Shown here: positions 17,419 to 26,236 of the stretch, one piece after another
How positions within the stretch are numbered: position 1 is the first letter of the stretch
How the letters are laid out: every line of letters begins with the position of its first letter
Assembly: GCF_000686605.1 (NCBI RefSeq)
Contig: NZ_JMLC01000023.1
Coordinates: 1 to 35,973, forward strand
Direction: 5' to 3'
DNA length: 35,973 nucleotides
DNA from: Streptococcus sobrinus DSM 20742 = ATCC 33478
GTDB taxonomy: Bacteria; Bacillota; Bacilli; Lactobacillales; Streptococcaceae
Notes under the pieces: model-generated
Seen by the model: only the letters and a program-made list of their open reading frames with translations
Databases searched by the model: none
What the model was told of the DNA's origin: nothing
Position numbers and translations under genes: made by a program

Positions 17419-18480
17419 ATGACCTATTTTTCAAAAGAATTTACCAGCTGGCTAGATGAGCACGCTGATGAAATTGATCAAAACTCAGGTGATTTAGCTG
17501 ATAGCTTACTCGAAAAGATTGCAGCAGAAGGGGCATTCAAAGTCGGGGTCCCCAAAGAATTTGGTGGCCTGGGAGGTAGTCGCCAGGATGTCATTGATGT
17601 TCTGACCGAGCTGAGCTACTACTCATTGACAGCTTCCTTTGTTGGTTGGGGGCAGCGGACCTTTATTGAAAATATTTTAGCTAGTGATAATCCTTATCCT
17701 AGAGAGACATGGCTGGATGATTTATTAACAGGAAGATTATCTGCGGGGACTGGCCTGTCAAATTGTGTTAAGTATCTTTCTGCGATTGAAGAGCTTAATG
17801 TCACCATTGTAGAAGAAGATGGCCAGCACTATTTAAAAGGTCGCCTACCTTGGGTAACCAATCTGCGTTCAGACAACTATCTTGTTGTTTTCGCAGCAGC
17901 TTATGCTGACCCTGCTAAAAAGCCGGTAATTCTAGCTGTTCCTAAGTCTGCGGGCATAAAACGTTCCGCAGATCTGGAATTTATTTCGTTACAAGGGGCT
18001 AATACTGCAGCCCTAACCTTTGATAGGATTCCTCTCGATGAGAACTGGATTTTATCAGACGATGCTCAAGCCTTTGTCGCTGAAACGCGACCCGTCTTCC
18101 TTGGCTATCAGTTTGGCCTAGCTTTTGGTCTAGCTCAACGTTCCCTAGATGAGGTGAAACATTCGCTGGCAAGTAGCCGTTTTGTGTTGGAAGACGAATA
18201 TCATGAGACCTTGGAAAGTCTTGAAACTATCAAGAAAAAACTGTATGAAGGCCTCGAGAATCCTCAGTATTTTATTGAGAATACCCGTGAGCTCTTTCAA
18301 CTTCGCATTGACATAGTTGATGTCGTTGCCGCTAGCCTGCTTTTGGAATTACAAGCTAGTGGTGGTCGAGGCTACCTCAAGCACTCAACTTCCAGCTTTG
18401 CAAGACGCTGGAATGAAGGAGCCTTTCTCCCCATCGTCTCGCCAAGTGCTGTCCAGTTGCGTCACATTCTTTCTGCTTAG
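17419..18480 (+). CDS. Acyl-CoA-dehydrogenase-family flavoprotein
   Basis: The 353-residue protein has the overall order of the acyl-CoA dehydrogenase superfamily. An N-terminal helical domain contains AFKVGVPKEFGGLGGSRQDV. A middle beta domain has PWVTNLRSDNYLVV. A C-terminal helical domain ends PIVSPSAVQLRHILS. It is somewhat short for a fatty-acid enzyme, and streptococci generally lack beta-oxidation. A flavin-dependent oxidase or monooxygenase-like role therefore seems more likely; this is inference. GCGGAGG stands eight bases before the ATG. A terminator follows. Confidence 0.72.
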   Translation: MTYFSKEFTSWLDEHADEIDQNSGDLADSLLEKIAAEGAFKVGVPKEFGGLGGSRQDVIDVLTELSYYSLTASFVGWGQRTFIENILASDNPYPRETWLDDLLTGRLSAGTGLSNCVKYLSAIEELNVTIVEEDGQHYLKGRLPWVTNLRSDNYLVVFAAAYADPAKKPVILAVPKSAGIKRSADLEFISLQGANTAALTFDRIPLDENWILSDDAQAFVAETRPVFLGYQFGLAFGLAQRSLDEVKHSLASSRFVLEDEYHETLESLETIKKKLYEGLENPQYFIENTRELFQLRIDIVDVVAASLLLELQASGGRGYLKHSTSSFARRWNEGAFLPIVSPSAVQLRHILSA

Positions 18481-18572
18481 GGAAAAAGAAGTCAATTAGG
18501 TATTAAAAATTGACCAGAGAAAAAGACCCAACATTCACTTGCGAAATGATAGAGTTTTAAAAAATTGAACAC

Positions 18573-18603
18573 AAGCAATCGTTTTTTAATTCGATTGCTT
18601 TTC
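18573..18603 (+). terminator. Intrinsic terminator after the flavoprotein gene
   Basis: A nine-bp perfect stem, AAGCAATCG/CGATTGCTT, closes a ten-base loop, with T-rich sequence after the stem. Confidence 0.78.
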
Positions 18604-18736
18604 TTGATGGCTTAGCCTTTCGAGTTAGTTTTCCTTCTTGTATTTGTCACCTTTGGGGTATCGCCTTCATCTTTTCTAAGTCGGATTCCCTTAGCCCAAT
18701 TTCCAGCTGTCAGCCCTCATCAAATTAGCTAAAACA

Positions 18737-18745
18737 TGCTATAAT
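18737..18745 (+). promoter_or_regulatory. Extended -10 promoter of ftsK with almost no leader
   Basis: TGC precedes a perfect TATAAT. The predicted start (18752) lies three bases before the ATG, so the mRNA would have essentially no 5' leader and no ribosome site. No good -35 box is visible. Confidence 0.6.
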
Positions 18746-18754
18746 AGGATTACT

Positions 18755-21208
18755 ATGGCAAAATCAACAAAAGCAAGTAAAAAGGTTAATAAACAGAAGG
18801 CCCAAAATAAACGCCCAACAAAAAAAGAGAGGGAGCACAAGAAGGCTGTCCGTAAAATGATAGTCGCCTTTCTGACGGCTTTTATCCTCTTTTTCGCCAT
18901 TATCCGTCTGGGAGTTTTTGGCATCACCGCCTACAATCTTGTTCGAGTAGCGGTTGGTAGTCTGGCCTACCCAGCTATTTTTGGCCTCCTCTTTTACCTC
19001 TTTGCGGGAAAATGGATTCAAAAACATCGAGGTTTCATGTCCGGCTTTGTTTCCGTCATGGCGGGCCTCATGCTGATTTTCCACGCCTATCTTTTCTCCC
19101 TAGATGTTATGCAGGAGCGGCCCATCCTTGCCGGCACCTTCCGCCTGGTGACGGCTGATTTGAAAAATGTGGATGTCACCCATTTTCTGGGTGGTGGTAT
19201 GATTGGAGCTGTAATTTACCAGCCAGTTGTCTTCCTCTTTTCAAATATCGGCTCTTATTTAGTTGGTGGTCTCTTCATCATTCTAGGGCTCTATTTGATG
19301 AGCTCTTGGGATGTCTATGATGTCATGAATTTCTTCAAAAAGACCGGCAGCAATCTCAGCGATAAGATTGACCAGACTAGCCTGCAGATGGAATCCCGTC
19401 GGGAAGAAAAACGCAAGGCTAAGGCTGAAGCAAGAGCTCAAGCCCAAGCGACTAAGGACCAGGAGGCAGAGCAGGCAGAAAAAGCCAACGACTTTTCTGG
19501 CCTGATTGACCCTGAAACAGGAGAAATCCTTTCAGCCAGCCCAGCCCAAACGACTCCAAAATCGGAACCAGAAATTTTGGGTGGCTATGATGAAGAGGAA
19601 GCTCAGGACGGCTACTCTCAGCAGGACTTCAAGAATTATCATTTCCACTACCCTGATGAGGAAGCTACTGAAACACCCGAACCAGAGCCAGCTCCAACAG
19701 CTGCTTCCAGCCTAGCTCCAGACCAAGAGGAAGATGATGAGCCTGTTCAGGTTGACTTCACTCCCAAACAGCACCTGCTCTACAAACTGCCTACTATCGA
19801 TCTTTTTGCTCCCGACAAGCCCAAAAATCAAACCAAGGAAAAGAAGATTGTCCGCAAGAACATCAAGATTCTGGAAGAAACCTTCGCCAGCTTTGGTATC
19901 AAGGCAGCGGTTGAGCGGGCTGAGATCGGTCCATCGGTCACCAAGTATGAAATCAAGCCGGCTGTCGGTGTCCGAGTCAATCGGATTTCCAATCTGGCGG
20001 ACGACCTAGCTCTAGCCCTAGCAGCCAAGGATGTGCGGATTGAGGCGCCGATTCCTGGCAAATCCTTGGTCGGTATTGAAGTACCTAACTCAGAGATTGC
20101 TACCGTCAGCTTCCGTGAGCTCTGGGAGCAGGCCAAGACCGACCCCAACAAGCTCTTGGAAGTCCCTCTGGGTAAGGCGGTCAATGGCTCAGCTCGCAGC
20201 TTTGACCTGGCCCGCATGCCCCATCTCTTGGTGGCCGGTTCGACCGGTTCTGGTAAATCCGTTGCCGTCAACGGCATCATTGCCAGCATCCTGATGAAGG
20301 CTAGGCCCGACCAAGTCAAGTTCATGATGATTGACCCTAAGATGGTTGAATTGTCTGTTTACAATGATATTCCCCACCTGCTCATTCCTGTCGTGACCAA
20401 TCCGCGGAAGGCAGCCAAGGCCCTGCAAAAGGTGGTTGATGAGATGGAGAACCGCTATGAGCTCTTTAGCCATGTCGGTGTCCGCAATATCGCCGGATAC
20501 AATGCCAAGGTGGAATCCTTCAATGCCCAGTCTGAGGAGAAAAAGATTCCGCTACCTCTGATTGTGGTTATCGTGGACGAGTTGGCCGACCTCATGATGG
20601 TGGCCAGCAAGGAAGTGGAAGATGCCATTATCCGTCTGGGACAAAAGGCCCGGGCAGCTGGTATCCACATGATTCTGGCCACTCAAAGGCCTTCGGTTGA
20701 TGTGATCAGCGGTCTCATCAAGGCTAACGTCCCTTCTCGGGTTGCCTTTGCCGTTTCATCAGGGACCGACAGTCGGACCATTTTGGATGAAAATGGGGCA
20801 GAAAAACTGCTGGGGCGTGGGGATATGCTCTTTAAACCGATTGATGAAAACCACCCCGTTCGTCTGCAAGGTTCCTTCATCTCCGACGACGATGTTGAGC
20901 GGATTGTTGACTTTATCAAGGACCAGGCTGAGGCTGACTATGACCATAGCTTTGACCCCGGTGAAGTCTCTGAAAATGAAGGTGACACGGGCTCTGCCGG
21001 TGGTGATTCCGAAGGCGATCTCCTCTTTATTGAAGCTAGGGCTCTGGTTCTGGAATCGCAAAAGGCTTCGGCCTCCATGCTCCAAAGACGGCTCTCGGTT
21101 GGCTTTAACCGGGCCACCCGCCTCATGGAAGAACTAGAAGAAGCAGGCGTCATCGGCCCCGCCGAAGGCACCAAGCCCCGCAAGGTACTCATGCCACCTG
21201 AAGGATAA
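18755..21208 (+). CDS. ftsK: DNA translocase FtsK/SpoIIIE
   Basis: The 817-residue protein has four or five membrane helices within the first ~190 residues, anchoring it at the septum. A charged linker rich in Glu, Ala and Pro spans about 210-350. The motor domain has Walker A in [14 protein letters not shown] (Lys501) and Walker B in [14 protein letters not shown], followed by [14 protein letters not shown]-terminal gamma winged-helix domain ([20 protein letters not shown]) reads DNA polarity. It pumps the chromosome terminus through the closing septum. The length is normal for streptococcal FtsK. It forms a single-gene unit with its own near-leaderless promoter and terminator. Confidence 0.95.
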   Translation: MAKSTKASKKVNKQKAQNKRPTKKEREHKKAVRKMIVAFLTAFILFFAIIRLGVFGITAYNLVRVAVGSLAYPAIFGLLFYLFAGKWIQKHRGFMSGFVSVMAGLMLIFHAYLFSLDVMQERPILAGTFRLVTADLKNVDVTHFLGGGMIGAVIYQPVVFLFSNIGSYLVGGLFIILGLYLMSSWDVYDVMNFFKKTGSNLSDKIDQTSLQMESRREEKRKAKAEARAQAQATKDQEAEQAEKANDFSGLIDPETGEILSASPAQTTPKSEPEILGGYDEEEAQDGYSQQDFKNYHFHYPDEEATETPEPEPAPTAASSLAPDQEEDDEPVQVDFTPKQHLLYKLPTIDLFAPDKPKNQTKEKKIVRKNIKILEETFASFGIKAAVERAEIGPSVTKYEIKPAVGVRVNRISNLADDLALALAAKDVRIEAPIPGKSLVGIEVPNSEIATVSFRELWEQAKTDPNKLLEVPLGKAVNGSARSFDLARMPHLLVAGSTGSGKSVAVNGIIASILMKARPDQVKFMMIDPKMVELSVYNDIPHLLIPVVTNPRKAAKALQKVVDEMENRYELFSHVGVRNIAGYNAKVESFNAQSEEKKIPLPLIVVIVDELADLMMVASKEVEDAIIRLGQKARAAGIHMILATQRPSVDVISGLIKANVPSRVAFAVSSGTDSRTILDENGAEKLLGRGDMLFKPIDENHPVRLQGSFISDDDVERIVDFIKDQAEADYDHSFDPGEVSENEGDTGSAGGDSEGDLLFIEARALVLESQKASASMLQRRLSVGFNRATRLMEELEEAGVIGPAEGTKPRKVLMPPEG

Positions 21209-21249
21209 AAATTATCCCAAAACTTTTCTAAATAAATACTGGAAGAAAG

Positions 21250-21289
21250 ATAGAGCGCCTGGAGACGTGTTTGCCAGACGCTCTATTTT
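21250..21289 (+). terminator. Intrinsic terminator after ftsK
   Basis: ATAGAGCG and CTGG pair with CCAG and CGCTCTAT across a one-by-one mismatch, followed by TTT. It separates ftsK from the peptide gene unit. Confidence 0.85.
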
Positions 21290-21362
21290 ATAATTAAAAA
21301 TCAAGAAAAGTAATGTTGTCATTGCAAATCAAAAGCTTTTATGCAACAAGTTGGAAGGCTTA

Positions 21363-21422
21363 TTGAATTCTAACTTAAAAATAACTAAAATAAAAATGAA
21401 TTTAGAAATGGTCTCTAAATTC
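21363..21422 (+). promoter_or_regulatory. Promoter and start-site inverted repeat of the small peptide gene
   Basis: TTGAAT and TAAAAT are spaced by 17 bases (21363-21368, 21386-21391), predicting a start at 21398. A perfect nine-bp inverted repeat, GAATTTAGA/TCTAAATTC (21398-21406, 21414-21422), begins exactly there. It could be a repressor operator or a 5' hairpin protecting the mRNA. Confidence 0.65.
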
Positions 21423-21450
21423 GTAAATAATTTTAAAGGAGGATTATGTA

Positions 21451-21624
21451 ATGACCACTATGGCATTTAAAAAATTTGATAACTTGACAACAGATGAATT
21501 AGCAATAATTGAAAGTGGAAGAGCCCAGTTAATGATGTTTCAAGGTGATTCGAGTGGTGGCAGTTATGGCGGTGGAATCGTTAATGCCTTGTATTACTAT
21601 ATGAGATACCACTATGGTGTATAA
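21451..21624 (+). CDS. Small secreted-peptide precursor with double-glycine-type leader (bacteriocin-like)
   Basis: The peptide has 57 residues and begins MTTMAFKKFDNLTTDELAII followed by ESG. The segment from Leu12 to Gly23 matches the ComC/class-II bacteriocin leader pattern: Leu at -12, Thr at -11, Glu-Leu at -8/-7, Ile at -4. The last two residues are Ser-Gly instead of Gly-Gly. Cleavage would leave about 34 residues: a Gly/Ser-rich stretch (GDSSGGSYGGGI) and then an aromatic, basic tail (ALYYYMRYHYGV). There is no Cys. A perfect AAAGGAGG sits eight bases before the ATG, and the gene has its own promoter and terminator. No processing transporter or clear immunity gene is adjacent. A bacteriocin or signal peptide is inferred, not shown. 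Confidence 0.7.
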   Translation: MTTMAFKKFDNLTTDELAIIESGRAQLMMFQGDSSGGSYGGGIVNALYYYMRYHYGV

Positions 21625-21740
21625 GAAAATTGAGGGCCTAGCTATCTTTATAGCATAGATGAGATTCCTGCTTAATCATCAATGATATCAGGGAATCATT
21701 TTGTTGGCTGATGAGGATATTTTATAAAGTCGAATAATTC

Positions 21741-21776
21741 AAAAGCCATCCCAAATTCTCGTCTGGGATGGCTTTT
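21741..21776. terminator. Bidirectional terminator between the peptide gene and a minus-strand gene
   Basis: AAAAGCCATCCCA pairs perfectly with TGGGATGGCTTTT (13 bp). A-runs on one side and T-runs on the other let it serve both converging genes. Confidence 0.88.
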
Positions 21777-21800
21777 CATCTGTTCTCAGATTTAAAAATT

Positions 21801-21998
21801 CTAGTCCAAATCGTGGTCCCTCAACCAGTTTTGATATTTTTCAACCAGATTGACGGCGTATTGGGTCGCTAGAGCTAGTGAGAAGGCCTCGGTTCCTTCG
21901 GTCTCTTCATCGGCAACCTCAATCTTGGTCTCGTCATAGATGGCCTTTAAGCTCTCAGTAGACAAGGTGTTCTTGAAGGCTTCAAATCCTTTGTTCAT
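21801..21998 (-). CDS. Small acidic protein of unknown function
   Basis: The protein has 65 residues, beginning MNKGFEAFKNTL and ending YQNWLRDHDLD. It is mostly helical and rich in Glu and Asp, with no membrane segment and no signal. I do not recognise a family. The ATG is chosen because GGAG lies eight bases upstream; a TTG six codons earlier precedes that site. A TGC-TATAAT extended -10 lies on the minus strand at 22037-22032. It converges on the bacteriocin-like peptide gene and shares its terminator. Small helical proteins beside bacteriocins are often immunity proteins, but they are usually on the same strand, so this remains a guess. Confidence 0.7.
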   Translation of the reverse strand: MNKGFEAFKNTLSTESLKAIYDETKIEVADEETEGTEAFSLALATQYAVNLVEKYQNWLRDHDLD

Positions 21999-22037
21999 AA
22001 TTAAACTCCATTTCAAAATAATGTTAACTTTATTATA

Positions 22038-22070
22038 GCAAAAAATGAGAAGCGAAACTTATTTTTCTCA
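22038..22070 (-). terminator. Possible terminator after the decayed reductase gene
   Basis: Read on the minus strand, TGAGAA pairs with TTCTCA and is followed by six T. The stem is short, so confidence is limited. The T-run lies next to the -10 region of the small acidic protein gene. Confidence 0.5.
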
Positions 22071-22143
22071 GCTTTAAAGATCGATGGAATTTGCTCCCAA
22101 GCCTTTTCTTTTCTCATGTATCAGCCTAAGGGAAATATAAAGA

Positions 22144-23908
22144 TTAATCGCTAGAAATATATTCTTTAGCACTCATGGCAGCGTGACGGCCTGAATTGAC
22201 ATTGTGAGCGCAGGCAGATCCTCCTAGGGTAATGGTATAGACGCTCCTATATTGCATGGTAGAATCCATACCGGAAATATAGAGTCTGGGAATTTTCTCG
22301 AAATGTTCATTAATGACTTCAAACTTACGATTAGAACCAACACCACCGATACCAATCAGGTTGGATGGATCCAAACGAGCGATGTAGAAGGGGCCATCTT
22401 CAATCGGAATCAGCATATCCGCATCCTTATTAAATTCTTCGTCACGACCTTGGTGGCAGTAGGCATTGTATCGTTCCAGTGTCTTAACCAATTCTTCTTG
22501 TGGCAAGTCAAAATGCTTGGCCAGGTCTTCAATGTGATCTTCCTTATAGCGGGAATTTCCATCATTAGTCCGAACAGCTTCCGCCAAAATTTCATCAGCA
22601 TTTTCAACATGACCACAGAGTTTATCATAGATGGCTTGATTGAAGATTTGGTAGGTTCGCTTAGTGGATTGAATAGCTATTCGTTGGTAGAGAAGATTGT
22701 GTTTCTTAACATTTTCATTGACCAATCGGACCCCATTCTGGTTAACCCAGACAACAGGCCCACCAGAAGGTAGAGACATAAAGCCGTTGATTAGATCAAT
22801 GTAGAGGTGAACCCCCTCATGTGGTAAAGCCATGATATAGTTCATCATAAATTCAGGAGATTCCAGAAGCATATCTTATGCTCCCAAAGACATGGCCATC
22901 TTATAACCGTCTCCTGTATTACTAGGCATAGAGCAGTAGTGAAGATTTTCAGTTTGCCAATCTTGTTTTTCAATCAGTTCAGCACTGTGACCAACTCCAC
23001 CTGTGGCAATCAAGGTTGCCTTAGCCTTGATTTTGATGATTTTGCCCTTTTGATTGGCATAAGCCCCTTTTACAACTCCATTTTCAAAAATAAGGGACTG
23101 AGCAGTCGTTTCTAAAAGAAAATTCGTTCCCAGTTTGTCTGCGGCTTCTTTCATATAAGGAACATAGCCAATAGAGACAAAACCTCCCTTGTACCAGTGA
23201 AAGGTTGGAAATTGGCAAGTTCCGTGATAGTCGTCCACCGCTGTCAACTGTACGCCGTGTTCCACCAACCAGTCGATATTATCCGCTGAATGATTGACCA
23301 AATCTACCCAGAAGGAGCCATCAACCCGATATTGTCCCAATTCTGCTTCACGCGCAATAATTTCTTCCTTCTTGGCATGAATACCAGCTTCCTTTTGCAT
23401 CTGAGTATTGATTCCGAAAATTTCCTAGTTCTCCTGCTTGAACTGCTGCAGCCAAACCGGATATTCCTGCACCAATAATTAGAAAATCAGTCACCATTTC
23501 TTCATCGACTTTGTCGGGAGCAGTTCGCCAGTTACTGTATTCATCATCAGATTCAAAGAGAGGAGCTGCAGGAACTGTTGAAGACATTCTTTCTTCATTA
23601 TTAGGCTCTACCAACAAAAAGTCTTGTCGCTTGCCCCCAGCCTCTTCAATAACATCACCGATAGCTTTGACTAACCCTCTTGAAGTGTGGCTGGCTCCTG
23701 AAATAGCATCCACATTCAGGGTCTGTTCTCCAATTATTTGCGAGGTTAACCGTTTGATAACCGTATCTTCCAGACTGTCTGGTACGATTTCCTTTTGTGG
23801 GTGAATAGCAGCAATCTTGTCTCCCTCAATCGTCACCTGATAAGCTGTTGTGTGGCCTTCATAACCTTCTGCTATAACATCATAGACCCCTGATTTTAAT
23901 ACAGTCAT
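22144..23908 (-). pseudogene. FMN-binding/FAD-dependent reductase (fumarate/urocanate reductase type), broken
   Basis: The N-terminus is an FMN-binding domain (about residues 1-90) with DAISGASHTSRG, where Thr would carry covalent FMN. It is joined to a FAD-binding reductase domain with IIGAGISGLAAAVQAGELG. Two lesions break the gene. Near 23415 the frame shifts. The family's next segment, normally an Ala/Val-rich strand and a GGN-type loop, is absent, and the protein resumes at IFGINTQMQKEAGI; about 25 residues are deleted. At 22876-22878 an in-frame TAA interrupts SLGA/DMLLESPEF. Downstream parts (GVGSNRKFEVINE, LGGSACAHNVNSGRHAA) are well kept, so decay is recent. There is no secretion signal. 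The electron acceptor it once reduced is unknown. Confidence 0.85.
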
Positions 23909-24077
23909 TATTCTTCCTCCTTTTTATGTAATGTATGTCTAGGCCATTCAGTTTTTCCCCTTCCTATTGATTTGGCCCTTATCGACTTAAGCCTATCATA
24001 TATTAAAAATACTTGCAAATGCTAACAATTTTAGCTTGGGTTAATTTTTTAACTTTGGTCTTGGAAAATTCTCTACC

Positions 24078-24107
24078 TTTACAAATCCCTCTCGCTTTTG
24101 TTATCAT
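24078..24107 (+). promoter_or_regulatory. Promoter giving a leaderless mRNA for the methyltransferase
   Basis: TTTACA (18-base spacer) and TGT-TATCAT, an extended -10, place the start on the A of the ATG at 24114. No ribosome site lies between the -10 box and the ATG. Confidence 0.6.
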
Positions 24108-24113
24108 AAGACC

Positions 24114-24821
24114 ATGGTTCAAACATACAGTAAAAATGCTAATCACAATATGCGCCGCCCTGTGGTCAAGGAAGAGGTTGTCAGCTATATACGGACCCAC
24201 CAGAAGCAGGAAACAGGCCATCTGAGAGAACTGGCAGACTTTGCCCGCCAGGAAAATATCCCCATCATCCAGCCAGAAGTAGTGGCTTATTTTCGCTTTC
24301 TTATGCAGACTCTGGCACCCAAATCAATTCTCGAAATCGGAACAGCTATTGGCTTTTCAGCCCTCCTGATGGCGCATTATGCACCGCAAGCTCAGATTAC
24401 TACCTTGGAGCGCAATGAAGAGATGTTGGATTTGGCTAGAAAAAATCTAGTCAAGTACGACAGTCGGCAACAAATTAAACTGGTAGAAGGGGATGCTCTT
24501 GATATCCTGCCAAGCCTGGAAGATAACTATGATTTCGTCTTTATGGACTCGGCCAAGTCCAAGTACATTGTTTTCTTACCCCAGGTCTTGAAACGCCTGC
24601 AAGTTGGTGGCGTCATCGTTATTGATGATGTCTTCCAAGGAGGCGATTTGGTCAAACCTATTTTAGAAGTCAAGCGAGGTCAGCGGACCATTTACCGTGG
24701 TCTACAGAGATTGATGGATGCTACTTTGAATAATCCAGATTTGACAGCCAGCCTCCTGCCAATCAGTGATGGTCTCCTGATGATTCGCAAAAATGCTCCA
24801 AATGTCACTCTACCAGACTAG
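24114..24821 (+). CDS. SAM-dependent O-methyltransferase (TrmR/YrrM-like)
   Basis: The 235-residue methyltransferase-3-type protein has SAM motif I in ILEIGTAIGFSALLMA and the acidic residue of motif II in ITTLERNEEM. Further on are VEGDALDILPSL, a metal-ligand Asp block FVFMDSAKSKY, and VIVIDDVF. Proteins of this type just upstream of prsA in streptococci are commonly annotated O-methyltransferase. The Bacillus homologue TrmR methylates hydroxyuridine at tRNA position 34, which is the most likely role, but this is inference. The ATG at 24114 is the promoter-supported start. A later Met (residue 13) lacks a ribosome site. Confidence 0.82.
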   Translation: MVQTYSKNANHNMRRPVVKEEVVSYIRTHQKQETGHLRELADFARQENIPIIQPEVVAYFRFLMQTLAPKSILEIGTAIGFSALLMAHYAPQAQITTLERNEEMLDLARKNLVKYDSRQQIKLVEGDALDILPSLEDNYDFVFMDSAKSKYIVFLPQVLKRLQVGGVIVIDDVFQGGDLVKPILEVKRGQRTIYRGLQRLMDATLNNPDLTASLLPISDGLLMIRKNAPNVTLPD

Positions 24822-24839
24822 GCAAGATTGAATAAAGTA

Positions 24840-24880
24840 TGTTATAATGGACAAGTTAACGATAAGGACAGAAATGTCCT
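24840..24880 (+). promoter_or_regulatory. prsA promoter -10 and 5' leader hairpin
   Basis: TGT-TATAAT (24840-24848) is an extended -10. Within the resulting leader, AGGACA pairs with TGTCCT around a GAAA tetraloop (24865-24880). The hairpin ends only four bases before the AGAAGGAG ribosome site, so it might affect ribosome access or mRNA stability. Confidence 0.55.
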
Positions 24881-24898
24881 AACAAGAAGGAGTAGAAT

Positions 24899-25978
24899 AT
24901 GGCTAATAAAAGAGCATTTCAGGATGAAGTGAAAGACAAAAACCGACGTGCTAGAAAAGACCAAAGAAAGAAGAAAAAGAAAACACAAGGAAGCTTTTGG
25001 AACTCTATTGCCACCATCTTCGGTAGTAAGATTTTCAGAGGACTTCTGACCTTTGTTTTAGCGATGGTTATCGGTGGTGTTGGAACCTATCTCTATTTAA
25101 ATAGTCGTCCGTCCCAACAAACTGTTTTGGCCAGCATGAAGGGGAAGGAAATCACTGTTGCAGACCTTTATGCTCGTCAAAAGGGAAATCAAGCAACCAA
25201 GGAAGCCCTTCTGGAAACAATTTTATCTGATATCCTCGAAGATAAGTATGGTAAAAAAGTCAGCCAAGATGAAGTTGATAAGCAATACAACGATTCGGCT
25301 AAAAAGGCTGGTTCAAACTTCTCAAGTATGTTGGAACAATATGGCTATACACAAGATAGCTATAAGAACCTCATCCGCCTGCAGTTGTTGCAAAACTATG
25401 CTTTGAAGGCGACTGCTAAGAAAGATTTGACCGAAAAGAAACTCAAATCACTCTACAAAGACTATAATCCAGATGTCACCATCAGCTATGTTAAGACAGA
25501 TGATGAGAGCAAGGCTAATTCTATCCATGATCAAGCTACAGCTGACGGAGCCGATTTCAGTCAAATCGTCAAAGACAATAACGGTCAAGAAAATGTAAGC
25601 TTTGACTCTGGTGATAAATATGATTCAGACAAATCAAGCAATTTGCCGCCAGAAGATGTTCAAAAGGCTGCCTTCAAACTAGATAAGGATGGTGTGTCAG
25701 ATACCATCAAGGTTCAAGGAAGCGACAACTCAACATCTTACTACGTGATCAAGGTGACAGCCAAGACTGAAAAAAATCCAGACTGGAAGAACTACAAGAA
25801 ACGTTTGACCACTATCTACGTTAATCAAAAGACTAGTGATTCTAGCTTCAAGACTCAAGTCATTGCTAGCCTCTTGAAGGAATATAATGTGACTGTCAAG
25901 GATAAGACCTACAGTTCACTCTTCAGTCAATACGGTCTGAATGGCAATTCAACTTCAAGCTCTTCAAAATCTAAATAA
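24899..25978 (+). CDS. prsA: PrsA-like extracytoplasmic foldase with transmembrane anchor
   Basis: The 359-residue protein has a very basic cytoplasmic N-terminus (KNRRARKDQRKKKKKTQG), one membrane helix at about 47-67, then an outside domain. That domain has a SurA/PrsA-type N-terminal helical part (ALLETILSDILEDKYGKKVS) and a region from about 190 to 285 in the place of the parvulin peptidyl-prolyl isomerase, ending TSYYVIKVTAK. The tail is Ser/Lys-rich. PrsA helps secreted proteins fold at the membrane. Typical PrsA is a lipoprotein. Here there is no Cys in the protein and no lipobox, so it is held by the helix instead. Whether the parvulin site is active cannot be judged by eye. Confidence 0.8.
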   Translation: MANKRAFQDEVKDKNRRARKDQRKKKKKTQGSFWNSIATIFGSKIFRGLLTFVLAMVIGGVGTYLYLNSRPSQQTVLASMKGKEITVADLYARQKGNQATKEALLETILSDILEDKYGKKVSQDEVDKQYNDSAKKAGSNFSSMLEQYGYTQDSYKNLIRLQLLQNYALKATAKKDLTEKKLKSLYKDYNPDVTISYVKTDDESKANSIHDQATADGADFSQIVKDNNGQENVSFDSGDKYDSDKSSNLPPEDVQKAAFKLDKDGVSDTIKVQGSDNSTSYYVIKVTAKTEKNPDWKNYKKRLTTIYVNQKTSDSSFKTQVIASLLKEYNVTVKDKTYSSLFSQYGLNGNSTSSSSKSK

Positions 25979-25999
25979 AAGCTAGTTTTTAATCTAAAA

Positions 26000-26178
26000 T
26001 TGAGAATTGTTTAAAATCTACCAGTTCAGAAATCTGGCGGTCGCTGCGAGCCAGACGGGTAATTTAAACATGCTACTCAAGATCAAAATCAAATAAGTGA
26101 TGAAGAATGACAAGTTCATTAAATGGAGGTGGTACCGCGGCCATGTTCGCCCTCCCCATTGTTGAGCTTGTCTTTTTT
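26000..26178 (+). promoter_or_regulatory. T-box riboswitch for tRNA-Ala
   Basis: Stem I is closed by TTGAG/CTCAA (26000-26004, 26076-26080), then TTTAAA/TTTAAA. The loop between these stems contains the alanine triplet GCT at 26072-26074. The apical motif GGTCGCTGCGAGCC is present. The T-box AGGTGGTACCGCGG lies at 26127-26140, and T after TGG fits the A discriminator of tRNA-Ala. The terminator arm GACAAG...TCA...AATGG pairs with CCATT...TTGAGCTTGTC (from 26109 to 26172) and is followed by six T. It should induce the downstream genes, ending in alaS, when alanyl-tRNA runs low. No separate promoter is clear, so read-through from prsA is possible. Confidence 0.88.
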
Positions 26179-26236
26179 AGCTATTCTTAACTCATGTAGG
26201 AATGAGTCACTGGAGATGATAAGAAGGAATGAAGTT

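Noticed and set aside
21801..21998. Small acidic protein as the immunity gene for the peptide
   Set aside because: It is on the opposite strand with its own promoter, has no membrane helix and no recognised immunity-family pattern; position alone is too weak.
26123..26236. Longer N-terminus for the first LURP-one gene
   Set aside because: The extra codons run through the T-box and terminator hairpin, have no ribosome site and no family match; the ATG at 26237 fits both homology and the AAGAAGGA site.
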